A DNA stretch of 9,052 nucleotides from Candidatus Poribacteria bacterium WGA-3G. Its GTDB lineage: Bacteria > Poribacteria > WGA-4E > WGA-3G. The stretch is from assembly GCA_000406005.1 (NCBI GenBank), contig ASZN01000125.1, positions 1 through 9,052 of the forward strand, read 5' to 3'. Positions within the stretch are counted from its first letter, which is position 1; every line of letters starts with the position of its first letter. Under the pieces are notes generated by a model. It worked only from the letters and a program-made list of their open reading frames with translations, ran no database searches and was not told the origin of the DNA. This document shows positions 1-7,054 of the stretch, piece by piece. The position numbers and the translations under genes are program-made.

Positions 1-928
1 CCGCACGGTCCTCGCCTAACCGGAATTTGTAGCCAGCGCGAATCGCCGCCATCTTTTTAAACCAATACTCCATACCGATGTTCAACCGTTCGCTGTTGTC
101 GTTCGGATGGTTTGCGTCGAGTGCAAGCGTGAGCAGATTATCCTCGATATCAATGACATCGTAGGCGATACCGAGTCTGAAGTTAGAGGGTAACGGGAAT
201 TCGATGGTTTCTAACGCCGCCGTCCGCGTCGGATTTGATGTCTCAGGGAACGGACGGTAATCCGCTGTCCGCTGGGCACCGGCGACTTCGGAGCCGCTTT
301 CCAGATCGGGACCACTGAAACGCATCTCTGGTCCGAAGTTCGAGAAAGACATTCCGATACGTAGACTCCGCCAACCCGTGTGGTAGAGTGTGCCGACATC
401 AATCGCGACACCTCTCGCATTTTCGCGATGGATTTGCTGGTGGATATATTTAGCGTTGATACCGACAGAGAGTTTCACGCCGGATTCCTGTTCATAGAGT
501 TGCCTTGCATACGCCACTGAGACTGCTGTATCATAAGCGGAATACCAGAGTCCGGTGCCGTCCGGTTTTGCGAGGGTCGTAATTTCGGTATCCGGTACAT
601 TGAGGAATGTGACGCTCGCGCCCAAGGTGCCGACCTTCTCTATCGGTACAGCGAATGCGAGATAGTTGTATCGGACATCGGCAAGCCAGATTGTATGCGT
701 ATCCGAAAAACTGGTTTTTTCCAGTTGGCTGATGCCTGCTGGGTTCCAATAGATACTGGTGACATCGTCGGCGAGTGCGCCGAACGCGCCGCCGAGGCTA
801 TCTACTCGCGCACCGGGACCGATTTTCAGAAATTGCGCGCCTGCCGTACCGACGTTGGTTGTCGCATGAATCGGGACAACCCACAATGCTATGAGTGCAG
901 AGAAAAGAATGTAAGTTATATATCGCAT
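1..928 (-). CDS. PorV/UPF0164-family outer-membrane protein, 3' end cut by window edge
   Basis: An open frame of 309 codons runs from an ATG at 928-926 to the left edge with no stop, so the C-terminus is missing. Residues 1-22 look like a signal peptide (MRYITYILFSALIALW, then an Ala-Thr cleavage region). Residues 36-65 hold the family hallmark: a GPGARVDSLGGAFGALADD stretch followed by SIYWNPAGIS. The rest alternates short hydrophobic and polar strands (SVGINAKY, LRIGMSFSNFGP, FRLGIAYDVID, AIRAGYKFRLGE), as expected for a FadL-like outer-membrane beta-barrel. By family knowledge such proteins sit in the outer membrane, and PorV serves as the shuttle of type IX secretion. A PorV role here is inference, since many paralogues have unknown roles. 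The start is fixed by AGGAG at 935-939. The gene begins 12 nt after the stop of the large secreted protein, so the two are probably one transcript. Usual family length suggests only a few tens of residues are missing. Confidence 0.85.
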   Translation of the reverse strand, partial: MRYITYILFSALIALWVVPIHATTNVGTAGAQFLKIGPGARVDSLGGAFGALADDVTSIYWNPAGISQLEKTSFSDTHTIWLADVRYNYLAFAVPIEKVGTLGASVTFLNVPDTEITTLAKPDGTGLWYSAYDTAVSVAYARQLYEQESGVKLSVGINAKYIHQQIHRENARGVAIDVGTLYHTGWRSLRIGMSFSNFGPEMRFSGPDLESGSEVAGAQRTADYRPFPETSNPTRTAALETIEFPLPSNFRLGIAYDVIDIEDNLLTLALDANHPNDNSERLNIGMEYWFKKMAAIRAGYKFRLGEDRA

Positions 929-934
929 GGAGTT

Positions 935-939
935 CTCCT
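935..939 (-). promoter_or_regulatory. Ribosome binding site of the PorV-like gene
   Basis: Minus-strand AGGAG lies 6 nt before the ATG at 928, inside the 12-nt gap after the preceding stop codon. It fixes the start and supports translation from a shared message. Confidence 0.75.
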
Positions 940-940
940 G

Positions 941-3919
941 TTATCGGATAATGGCGAATCTGCCGATTTTGTTGCCGACGACGGCATCGCTCGCGTCTCG
1001 GGCTTCAATATGGAAGATGTAAACACCGCTCGCGAGTGCTTGATTATAGCGATTAAGGAGTTCAAAAGATGCTGTTCCACCCTTATCGCCTTGCGAAGAA
1101 CGGTCATCTGGGCTATAAGGTTCGGTACTGATGTGTTCGATTGTCCGGACTAATTCACCGGCTAACGTGTAAATCCGGATGGTACACCGTGGCGGCAGAT
1201 GCGTGAAAAAGACCTTGTCGGTTCCTTCCGATGTTACCGCTCTATTCGTAACGAAATACGGGTTCGGAACAACACGGATTTTCCCGAGGTCCGCCTCAAT
1301 ATTTTCAGCGTCGGCGGTCTCTCCTTTTGTTGTCAAAAGGAATTCGTCGCCATCTCGTGGCGCGCTGACACCACCCATTTCAACAGTGAAGACATCGCCA
1401 GCCGAAATTTCTCCGTTAGGGTCTTTGATGTAGACGTACCCACCCCGGATGAAAATTCGGAAGAAGCCGGGTGTCTCGGCTGGGACGTACGCATCACGCC
1501 AGCCAGTGCCTGTTAGAATGGCGTATCCGTCAGCACGCTGGTCGTTGAATTGAATTTCTTCGCCTGTGTCTTCGTCCACCACCTTGACGTGTGTATCGTC
1601 AACAAACGTAATCGAGTAGGTGTGGGGACGATAGTATGTTACCCAAAAGATGTTCGGCCAGGTGTTCTCACCGACACCTGGGGATTGAATGTTTACCTCC
1701 CACCCCGTCACTGTGCCGGCTGTCAATTTGACAGCGTTAATCGGATTTTCGGTTGGACTTCCGTAGGACACGTCAACACCTGTTATTTTCAAGACGATAC
1801 CATCGAACATCGGCGAAAGCACTTCAACGGCTTCTTGATGCTCAGGGTCATACCAATCAAAGGGCTGTCTCTCAACGACGGTTTCGTTTGTCGTTGTGTT
1901 GATAATCTCATAAGCGGGGGGCTGATAACCGGGACCGGTGATGTATGCAGCGGCGTCTGTCTGTTGTGCACCGTACCAGACCATTTTATACTGGTGTCCA
2001 GTGACTTTGTTGGGGGCAAGTACCATCGGCTCGACGGTAACAACGCCTTGTCCATGTTGTTCTATATCAGCAGTCGGTTCACGGTATCCGGCAGGTTGCG
2101 CACGCGGAACAACGTGGACCATCGTCTCAATTTGGCTACTCTCCATCGCAATCAATCCTGTTTTCGGGTTGCCTGTATCGTAAGAGGTAACGGCGTAAGT
2201 GTATTCGAGTCCGTTGGTCAAGCCGCCATCGGTGTAGAAATTCTTGATACCTTCGTCTTCACCGAGTGCCTGCGAAGGCGTGGAAACGATGCGGAAGATG
2301 TCGCCAGCGACGGGGGGACCTGAGGGACCGTCGGTAATCTGAACGTAGAGACCACCGAAGTAGATGAGGGTACCGGAGCGGTACATACCATCTGGGAATG
2401 CTGTAAAGGTGTCGGGATCAACGACGACGTATCCGCCACCATCTCCAGGAAACGCTGCGTTGTAAGGCATGACTTCCCAAAGCGTTGTGTTGACGACTTC
2501 AAAACTCGTGCTGGAATCGAATTTGATCATATAGACAGCACTCTTGAAAAAATCGGCAAAGAACGGTTCGTCGCCCATGTTTTCAATAACCGCATCTGAC
2601 TGCTTACCGACGTGTGACACCGTAAAGAAATTTCCGGTCGCACTCGGTTTGTCGAACTCCATCAGCATCGTCCAGTCTTCGACGGGGTCTCCGGTGGACC
2701 CGTCGTAAGAGACATCACGTCTGTAGACCCGATACCCCTCAAATATTTTCTCGGGATCGGTTACATCAATATATTCTTCGATACGCTTGCCGACACCTTC
2801 ATTGACCCAGCGTCCTTCGCTCTCCCAGACGAGGGTGACCTGTCCATCAGCAGGGTACGCCGTAACCAGCGGTGAGGGGGGCGGTGCAGGCGCGACATAA
2901 CCGTCGTCGTACAATTTCTGTGCCCAGTCGGCGGACGCTTGCAGACCTGCGAGTCCTTCACCAATCGCTACGGTGATAACAATATTGAAGGATTCATCCG
3001 GTGCTAAGGATTCAATGGGTCCGTAGGATTGGATAAAGCGTTGATCGTCATAGTTTGCCGGAAGTGGTTCGACCCCTGGCACACTGATTAAGGCATATTG
3101 CTCCGCGTCCGTTGACGGATCCGTGGATATTGTAATCCGTTTGTGTGCAGCGAATGGAATTTTCGCAGCCGGGTCATCTGCGGCATCGCCGATATACGCG
3201 TCCAGTACCCGTAAACCGATATAGCCGGGTGCAGAGGCGTTGGAAAAACCGTAAGAGAGATACCGGTTCGGATGTGCCTCCGGGTTGAGACCATCCGGTG
3301 TCTGATCGAGTGCGACGAAGTCATCCGCAGAGTAGCTTGCCGTGCCTGTCTCGTTACTGGAGATGTCCACGTCATAGCGGAACGCCATAAACACATCTTC
3401 AAGCGTATCACTGCCCGTATTTCGGACGTTGTACGCAAGGATAAAGAAGTCGTAGAGCGGTGCGTAGCTCCATTGGAACCCGTTGACTTCGAGTTCTAAA
3501 CCGAGGATCTCGCCTCTGTTTGCTTCCGGGTTGGTATCGGAACATTTGAACATGATGGTTTGGCTTGTCGGTGTCCCTTTTGATGTTACCCCAGGTTTGT
3601 TTGAGATAACCTCCGGTATATCATCCGTGGGCCAAATTTCGCTTTGCCGACCATCCGATTCAGAGACGGCTATCTGACCGTTTTTCTTAGCACCGAGCCA
3701 GATATTGCCCTCAAAGATGTAGGAGTCGTTCGTTCCTGCGGGCCACCAACCTGAAGGGTTCGCTGTTGGATTGCTCGGATACCCAACAACTGCGGTGTTA
3801 AAGATGGCAGACGATAGGTTACCTACATCAAGTGCTTTCCAATCCACTTGTGCACTTGCCGATAAGGTGACGAGTGTGAAAACTGTGGATAGGAATAGTG
3901 TATATCGTAATAATTTCAT
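941..3919 (-). CDS. Large secreted protein with signal peptide and T9SS/FlgD-type C-terminal Ig-like domain
   Basis: The protein is 992 residues from the ATG at 3919. Residues 1-23 form a signal peptide (MKLLRYTLFLSTVF, then ASAQ). Residues about 33-76 (GNLSSAIFN..., GWWPAG, YIFEGNIWLGA) resemble the start of long secreted proteins found in FCB phyla. Residues about 350-425 look like a fibronectin-III-type fold (PADGQVTLVWES, FEGYRVYRRD). Residues 880-992 form the C-terminal sorting/FlgD-like Ig module (IRVVPNPYFV, RIYTLAGELVRTI, ALASGVYIFHIEA, NKIGRFAII). In FCB bacteria this module often directs export or surface attachment through type IX secretion. No catalytic domain is recognised, so a structural, adhesive or surface role is inference. 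The frame is open to 4039, but that start would overlap the upstream gene and add a non-secretory leader. The ATG at 3919 is preceded by GGGGA and opens directly with the signal peptide. It is followed 12 nt later by the PorV-like gene. Confidence 0.82.
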   Translation of the reverse strand: MKLLRYTLFLSTVFTLVTLSASAQVDWKALDVGNLSSAIFNTAVVGYPSNPTANPSGWWPAGTNDSYIFEGNIWLGAKKNGQIAVSESDGRQSEIWPTDDIPEVISNKPGVTSKGTPTSQTIMFKCSDTNPEANRGEILGLELEVNGFQWSYAPLYDFFILAYNVRNTGSDTLEDVFMAFRYDVDISSNETGTASYSADDFVALDQTPDGLNPEAHPNRYLSYGFSNASAPGYIGLRVLDAYIGDAADDPAAKIPFAAHKRITISTDPSTDAEQYALISVPGVEPLPANYDDQRFIQSYGPIESLAPDESFNIVITVAIGEGLAGLQASADWAQKLYDDGYVAPAPPPSPLVTAYPADGQVTLVWESEGRWVNEGVGKRIEEYIDVTDPEKIFEGYRVYRRDVSYDGSTGDPVEDWTMLMEFDKPSATGNFFTVSHVGKQSDAVIENMGDEPFFADFFKSAVYMIKFDSSTSFEVVNTTLWEVMPYNAAFPGDGGGYVVVDPDTFTAFPDGMYRSGTLIYFGGLYVQITDGPSGPPVAGDIFRIVSTPSQALGEDEGIKNFYTDGGLTNGLEYTYAVTSYDTGNPKTGLIAMESSQIETMVHVVPRAQPAGYREPTADIEQHGQGVVTVEPMVLAPNKVTGHQYKMVWYGAQQTDAAAYITGPGYQPPAYEIINTTTNETVVERQPFDWYDPEHQEAVEVLSPMFDGIVLKITGVDVSYGSPTENPINAVKLTAGTVTGWEVNIQSPGVGENTWPNIFWVTYYRPHTYSITFVDDTHVKVVDEDTGEEIQFNDQRADGYAILTGTGWRDAYVPAETPGFFRIFIRGGYVYIKDPNGEISAGDVFTVEMGGVSAPRDGDEFLLTTKGETADAENIEADLGKIRVVPNPYFVTNRAVTSEGTDKVFFTHLPPRCTIRIYTLAGELVRTIEHISTEPYSPDDRSSQGDKGGTASFELLNRYNQALASGVYIFHIEARDASDAVVGNKIGRFAIIR

Positions 3920-3930
3920 AATCTTTGTTT

Positions 3931-3935
3931 TCCCC
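3931..3935 (-). promoter_or_regulatory. Probable ribosome binding site for the secreted protein
   Basis: Minus-strand GGGGA lies 11 nt before the ATG at 3919, a slightly long spacing. It favours this start over the in-frame ATG at 3937, which has no Shine-Dalgarno sequence. The 97-nt gap 3920-4016 is AT-rich. It has promoter-like pieces (TTGTCA and TATTAT on the minus strand) but at poor spacing, and no clear terminator hairpin. Confidence 0.45.
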
Positions 3936-4016
3936 ATAATATATGCTAATTTTGATGACAAATTCCTACAAAATGGAAATGTTGTTGAAAATAATTCTAA
4001 TGAAGATCGAAAGTTT

Positions 4017-4391
4017 TCATGAAGCCGTTCGTAATGCATAAGGTTGAACCAAAATATCTGCTGGGATTCCGAGTTCTTTGTGCAATTTCCGAATCATGTC
4101 GAGAGACAAGCTGCGTTGCCGATTCAGGACTTCTGATACATAAGGACGCGAACCGAGATAGGGTTCAAGGTCATATTCAGATAACCCTTGGCTCTCCATG
4201 TAGTGAAGGATTGCTTCAATAGGATCTGGCGGTGGAATCGGATAATGTTCCTCTTCATAAGCTTCTACCAGTGTAACAAGCACATCAAGTTTATCTGCTT
4301 CTGGTGAACCATAACTTGCCCCCCACAGTTGTTCTATTTCCTTCAGTGCAGCTTCATAGTCTGCTTCAGTTTTGATGGGTTTAATCTCCAT
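4017..4391 (-). CDS. HigA-type HTH antitoxin/transcriptional regulator, no toxin partner nearby
   Basis: The protein has 124 residues from the ATG at 4391. The N-terminal half (MEIKPIKTEADYEAALKEIE, GSPEADKLDVLVTLVEAYE) and the linker HYPIPPPDPIEAI are typical of the COG5499 HigA group. Residues about 64-112 form an XRE-like helix-turn-helix (LSEYDLEPYLGSRPYVSEVL, then SLSLDMIRKLHKELGIP). By family knowledge such proteins bind DNA at their own promoter and neutralise a HigB mRNA interferase. No HigB-sized frame is next to it: upstream are 120 nt and then the glycosyltransferase, downstream the secreted protein. It may therefore be an orphan regulator or act in trans. The frame is open to 4469, but AAGGTGA stands 5 nt before the ATG at 4391 and a -10 box lies inside the longer frame, so the shorter start is preferred. 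Confidence 0.85.
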   Translation of the reverse strand: MEIKPIKTEADYEAALKEIEQLWGASYGSPEADKLDVLVTLVEAYEEEHYPIPPPDPIEAILHYMESQGLSEYDLEPYLGSRPYVSEVLNRQRSLSLDMIRKLHKELGIPADILVQPYALRTAS

Positions 4392-4396
4392 AATTA

Positions 4397-4403
4397 TCAC
4401 CTT
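4397..4403 (-). promoter_or_regulatory. Ribosome binding site deciding the HigA-like start
   Basis: Minus-strand AAGGTGA lies 5 nt before the ATG at 4391. The upstream in-frame ATG at 4469 has no comparable site. Confidence 0.65.
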
Positions 4404-4425
4404 AGATTGTGGCAACGTTGATTTT

Positions 4426-4431
4426 ATTATA
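4426..4431 (-). promoter_or_regulatory. Candidate -10 box of the HigA-like gene
   Basis: A perfect TATAAT on the minus strand places a start of transcription near 4419 and a short leader before the ATG at 4391. The -35 is weak: the nearest candidate TTGTTG (4446-4451) is only 14 bp away. Confidence 0.4.
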
Positions 4432-4453
4432 GGCTTGATGTGTTCCAACAAAT

Positions 4454-4466
4454 CGGATATAATCCG
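4454..4466. promoter_or_regulatory. Perfect 13-bp palindrome, candidate operator
   Basis: CGGAT-ATA-ATCCG is a perfect inverted repeat with a 3-bp centre. It lies just upstream of the -10 box and touches the -35 region of the HigA-like gene, the position expected for an autoregulatory operator. Binding by this protein is inference. Confidence 0.4.
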
Positions 4467-4511
4467 CATAATATGTATTAGACCATAACCCCAGATTTAT
4501 ATTTCGTTTAG

Positions 4512-6317
4512 TTATTGAGTTTCTGTAATTTCAAAAACGCGATAGCGTCGTGTTTTTCCGTTTCCGATGTCCACTTCGCCTTCAAGGAACAACGGATAAT
4601 CATAATGTGTGTCCTTCACAGAGAACAGGTACGGAATCGCCCCTGCCTCGCGTGCGATCTCGGCTTGGCTCACGAAATCGCGTGGTGCCGACATGTGTAC
4701 GTTGTAAATCTGGTACGTTGACCGATCGGCGTAGTACATCAGATCGAAGTGCGCGCCGACGCGTTCATCGTCGAGAAAAAAGCAGGCGTTCTCCGGTAAC
4801 TCGCGTTGGAGACGGGGTCCGCTCTGTTCATACAACGGGATTCTAACGTTCCGTTCTGTGACGTTATACGCGGCGTGTACATAACCTATCACGTAGAACA
4901 AGGCGAGCAGCAGTGCCACTGTACGGAGTCCGATCCGCATCCATCTCTGCACATTCTGCTGACGCACTAACGTATATATACCTGCGAAGACTGCAACCAG
5001 AACACCGAACGCTATGAGTTGCTCCACGATCCAAAAATTCGTCTCAATGAACGGTGCGAATTTCTTTAGCCCATCAAATTGGTCTCGCCCTCTGACCAGC
5101 GAGCGTCCCCCAGAGACAATCGTAATTGCGAGCATCCCTGATGCCCAAATTGCGGCGTAAATCCAGTTTCGGCGTTGCCACGCGCGGCTGATAATTGCTG
5201 CGAAACAGATAAGTAGCGGCGGCACGGCGATCATCGTCGCTGAGGGTGTTTTCGTGTGTGCAAGCGTATGCGGTACAACAACACCGATACCCCACGCTAA
5301 CACAAAAAGTTCGGCTAAGTTCCAGCGCCTGAACATAACGACTAACAGGCACAACACCGCTGCGACGAGTGCAGCATAGAACACCGGATAGAACAGCGGC
5401 ATATAGTCAAATAGCGGTCGATCCCAACTCGCGCCCCAACTTTCGACATCTGTGTTAAGATGGTCGATGACGCGTTTATGTTCCCATAAGAATTCCTTTC
5501 GATAGTATATAAGGCAATAAATGGTCCACGGTGCGACTGTCGCAATTGCTGCTAATAGTTGCAGTCCGATGTCGCTGAGTCGGATCTTTTCGTCTATCGT
5601 TTCGCTTGGCGTGCCGTTATCCGTTGCATACCGCTCGTAATAGATCTGTTTTCCTTTCGCAACTCCCCAGACAACGAGTGCGATACCGAAGGTGATGCAA
5701 GCGAGGTAGCTTTTCGAGAGATACGCGATCCCCATCGCGACCCCTGATAAGATGTAATTTCGCCGTTTTCCGCTCCGAACCGCACGAAGTAGGAACCAAC
5801 ACGAGACCTGTACCCAGAGGAGTAACGCAATATCAATATGGTCCGAATAGCGATAGCCGTGAACAGACGCGAACAGGAACGGGTTGAATCCGTGAAGAAA
5901 CGCGGCGATGAGTCCTGCCCGTTTGTCAAAAAGATCCGCTGCGATCCGATACGTCAACCATGCCGTTACAACGAGACTGATTGCAGACGGCAATCGGAGT
6001 GCGAAGGTGTTGATACCGAAAATCAGGTGCGAAACCCAGATCGTCCACATCGCGACCGGTGGTTTATGTAGCCAGATGTGGTTCTCACCCCACCCTTTGT
6101 AATCGTAAGGGAGCCACGGCTGGTCGTAGAGCGTGAATTTGAGCGGATGTTTCGTCAAATTCCGTGCCACGATCGCGTGGAACCCTTCGTCCCAAAAGTG
6201 AAGTCCGCTGTGTCCAACATTCCGCAATACCAAAGCACCGGTGGCGATTAGGATGCAGAGTAGGATAACCTTTATAAGTGTAGATTCGCTTTTTAAGCGT
6301 GCGCTCTCAAAATTCAT
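4512..6317 (-). CDS. GT39/ArnT-like polytopic membrane glycosyltransferase
   Basis: The protein has 601 residues, with a first membrane segment at about 15-31 and roughly ten more up to about 480, then a soluble C-terminal part of about 120 residues. The first loop has the WDEGFHAIVARNL motif (Asp43-Glu44), the signature acidic pair of the GT-C families PMT and ArnT. This is followed by HKPPVAMW (84-91), RLPSAI, YRYSDHIDIALLL (about 155-167) and HTKTPSATMIAVPPLL (353-369), matching the order seen in PMT_2-type proteins. By family knowledge these enzymes move a sugar from a polyprenyl-phosphate donor to a lipid or protein on the outer face of the inner membrane. The acceptor here cannot be told. 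No good Shine-Dalgarno precedes the ATG at 6317, whose region coincides with a decayed copy of the preceding gene, so the exact start is less certain. It is probably transcribed from further upstream. Confidence 0.85.
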   Translation of the reverse strand: MNFESARLKSESTLIKVILLCILIATGALVLRNVGHSGLHFWDEGFHAIVARNLTKHPLKFTLYDQPWLPYDYKGWGENHIWLHKPPVAMWTIWVSHLIFGINTFALRLPSAISLVVTAWLTYRIAADLFDKRAGLIAAFLHGFNPFLFASVHGYRYSDHIDIALLLWVQVSCWFLLRAVRSGKRRNYILSGVAMGIAYLSKSYLACITFGIALVVWGVAKGKQIYYERYATDNGTPSETIDEKIRLSDIGLQLLAAIATVAPWTIYCLIYYRKEFLWEHKRVIDHLNTDVESWGASWDRPLFDYMPLFYPVFYAALVAAVLCLLVVMFRRWNLAELFVLAWGIGVVVPHTLAHTKTPSATMIAVPPLLICFAAIISRAWQRRNWIYAAIWASGMLAITIVSGGRSLVRGRDQFDGLKKFAPFIETNFWIVEQLIAFGVLVAVFAGIYTLVRQQNVQRWMRIGLRTVALLLALFYVIGYVHAAYNVTERNVRIPLYEQSGPRLQRELPENACFFLDDERVGAHFDLMYYADRSTYQIYNVHMSAPRDFVSQAEIAREAGAIPYLFSVKDTHYDYPLFLEGEVDIGNGKTRRYRVFEITETQ

Positions 6318-6360
6318 CTGGCTCGGTTGTTAGCATCAACGTGAATTAATGTATTTTCAT
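6313..6360 (-). pseudogene. Decayed tandem copy of the 5' end of the neighbouring KVHEF gene
   Basis: Positions 6320-6360 match 6712-6752, inside the preceding gene, at 33 of 41 bases by direct comparison. A few more matches reach 6313. Read on the minus strand the copy gives MKIH-stop-FTLMLTTEPDEF, against VKVHEFTLILTTEPNEE at the start of the intact gene. The copy's ATG (6360-6358) overlaps the intact gene's TGA (6359-6357), so it begins exactly at the parent's stop, as in a tandem array. The in-frame TAA after four codons and the loss of everything downstream mark it as a remnant. The glycosyltransferase ATG at 6317 falls within the matching segment, in another frame. Confidence 0.6.
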
Positions 6361-6752
6361 TCTGTTTGCAGCTTAGCTTTTTCCGCATCATAGTTGTCAT
6401 AGATATCCATTTCAGGACTTTCCCAATCCTCGGCAAAGCATGCCAAGCGAGCACGCAGTTCCGCTGCTTGTGCTTTACTAATGCCGTGTTCTCGTAAATC
6501 TATATTGCCCACCTTTCCAAGTACATCTATTGGTTTTATGTGTACACAGCCAGCCTCAAAACCTGCTTTTCGGACATCCAGTAGCGCGGAAACAATAGCA
6601 GACTCCAAGGAAAGGTCCTCACGCTGAAAGTGAATCTGCGGCACCCCATCAACTGTGACAATAGTTCCGTTACCAAAAATACTATAGAGTCGATCTGCTT
6701 CTTCTTCATTAGGCTCGGTTGTTAAAATGAGCGTGAATTCATGCACTTTCAC
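6357..6752 (-). CDS. Small protein: KVHEF-type domain joined to an antitoxin-like tail
   Basis: The protein has 131 residues if it starts at the GTG at 6752. The first part (VKVHEFTLILTTEP, then EEADRLYSIF, IHFQRED, LESAIVSALLDVRKAGF) resembles short proteins of unknown function common in cyanobacteria and candidate phyla. The C-terminal part from about residue 97 (ELRARLACFAEDWESPEMDI, then YDNYDAEKAKL) looks like the short antitoxins found before PemK/MazF or PIN toxins. Both recognitions are from memory of families. A fused regulator or antitoxin is an inference, and no toxin follows it. The GTG is chosen because GGAAGGA stands 6 nt before it and because the decayed copy downstream starts at the equivalent codon. 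An alternative ATG at 6821 overlaps the upstream stop (TGATG) but has no ribosome binding site. Confidence 0.7.
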   Translation of the reverse strand: MKVHEFTLILTTEPNEEEADRLYSIFGNGTIVTVDGVPQIHFQREDLSLESAIVSALLDVRKAGFEAGCVHIKPIDVLGKVGNIDLREHGISKAQAAELRARLACFAEDWESPEMDIYDNYDAEKAKLQTE

Positions 6753-6758
6753 GGTAAA

Positions 6759-6765
6759 TCCTTCC
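6759..6765 (-). promoter_or_regulatory. Strong ribosome binding site deciding a GTG start
   Basis: Minus-strand GGAAGGA lies 6 nt before the GTG at 6752. It is the best Shine-Dalgarno in this stretch and favours the GTG over the in-frame ATGs at 6815 and 6821. Confidence 0.65.
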
Positions 6766-6820
6766 ACTATTAATTGTCTTTCAGTTGAAGTCGCAGTCGG
6801 TTTAGCAAAAATCATTGTCA

Positions 6821-7054
6821 TCAATCAGCATGACGAGCGAGGTGCTTTGTGTCGTCCATTACCTTCAATACGAACCGTAATGCTTCATTAACGGCTTCTT
6901 CGCTCGGGAAAGCAGCAGCAATGTCTGGATCGAGTCTAACAATATTTGTCCCTTCGGCGTATCGCTCTGCATACTTCCCACGAGTGCCATTTTTTAACAG
7001 CGTTTCGTCGTATTCTGGACGCAATTCGTCATTAAGATCAGTTTTATCAGCCAT
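6821..7054 (-). CDS. Probable antitoxin of the BrnT toxin (not a typical BrnA)
   Basis: This 77-residue protein has the pattern LRPEYDETLLKNGTRGKYAE, then GTNIVRLDPDIAAAFPSEEA and VNEALRFVLKV. I recognise this layout from small proteins often found directly after DUF497 genes in cyanobacteria and relatives. It overlaps the BrnT stop by 8 nt, which is strong evidence for a coupled toxin-antitoxin pair. AGGAAG (7065-7070) stands 10 nt before the ATG. The C-terminal segment (SEEAVNEALR) could be a short DNA-binding helix pair of ribbon-helix-helix type, as in BrnA, but the usual BrnA sequence is not seen. By analogy it should bind and neutralise BrnT and repress the operon. That role is inferred from position and pattern, not from a diagnostic motif. 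Confidence 0.7.
   Translation of the reverse strand: MADKTDLNDELRPEYDETLLKNGTRGKYAERYAEGTNIVRLDPDIAAAFPSEEAVNEALRFVLKVMDDTKHLARHAD

Noticed and set aside
695..1153. Plus-strand open frame of 152 codons over the junction of the two envelope genes
   Set aside because: It is antisense to two recognisable minus-strand genes and to their ribosome binding site. The translation has no domain pattern.
1550..2323. Plus-strand open frame of 257 codons
   Set aside because: It is antisense to the middle of the large secreted protein, whose frame shows domain-like sequence. The plus-strand translation is rich in Cys, Val and Arg with no motif and no ribosome binding site, as expected for a shadow frame.
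3920..4039. Longer start for the secreted protein at 4039
   Set aside because: It would overlap the HigA-like gene and place about 40 non-secretory residues before a clear signal peptide. The ATG at 3919 has a plausible ribosome binding site.
4500..4514. Terminator after the glycosyltransferase
   Set aside because: No GC-rich hairpin with a T-tract is seen on the minus strand after the stop.
6348..6360. MKIH as a four-codon leader peptide regulating the glycosyltransferase
   Set aside because: The similarity continues past the stop codon to the neighbouring gene's coding sequence, so a decayed gene copy explains it better than a designed leader. No attenuator hairpin is visible.
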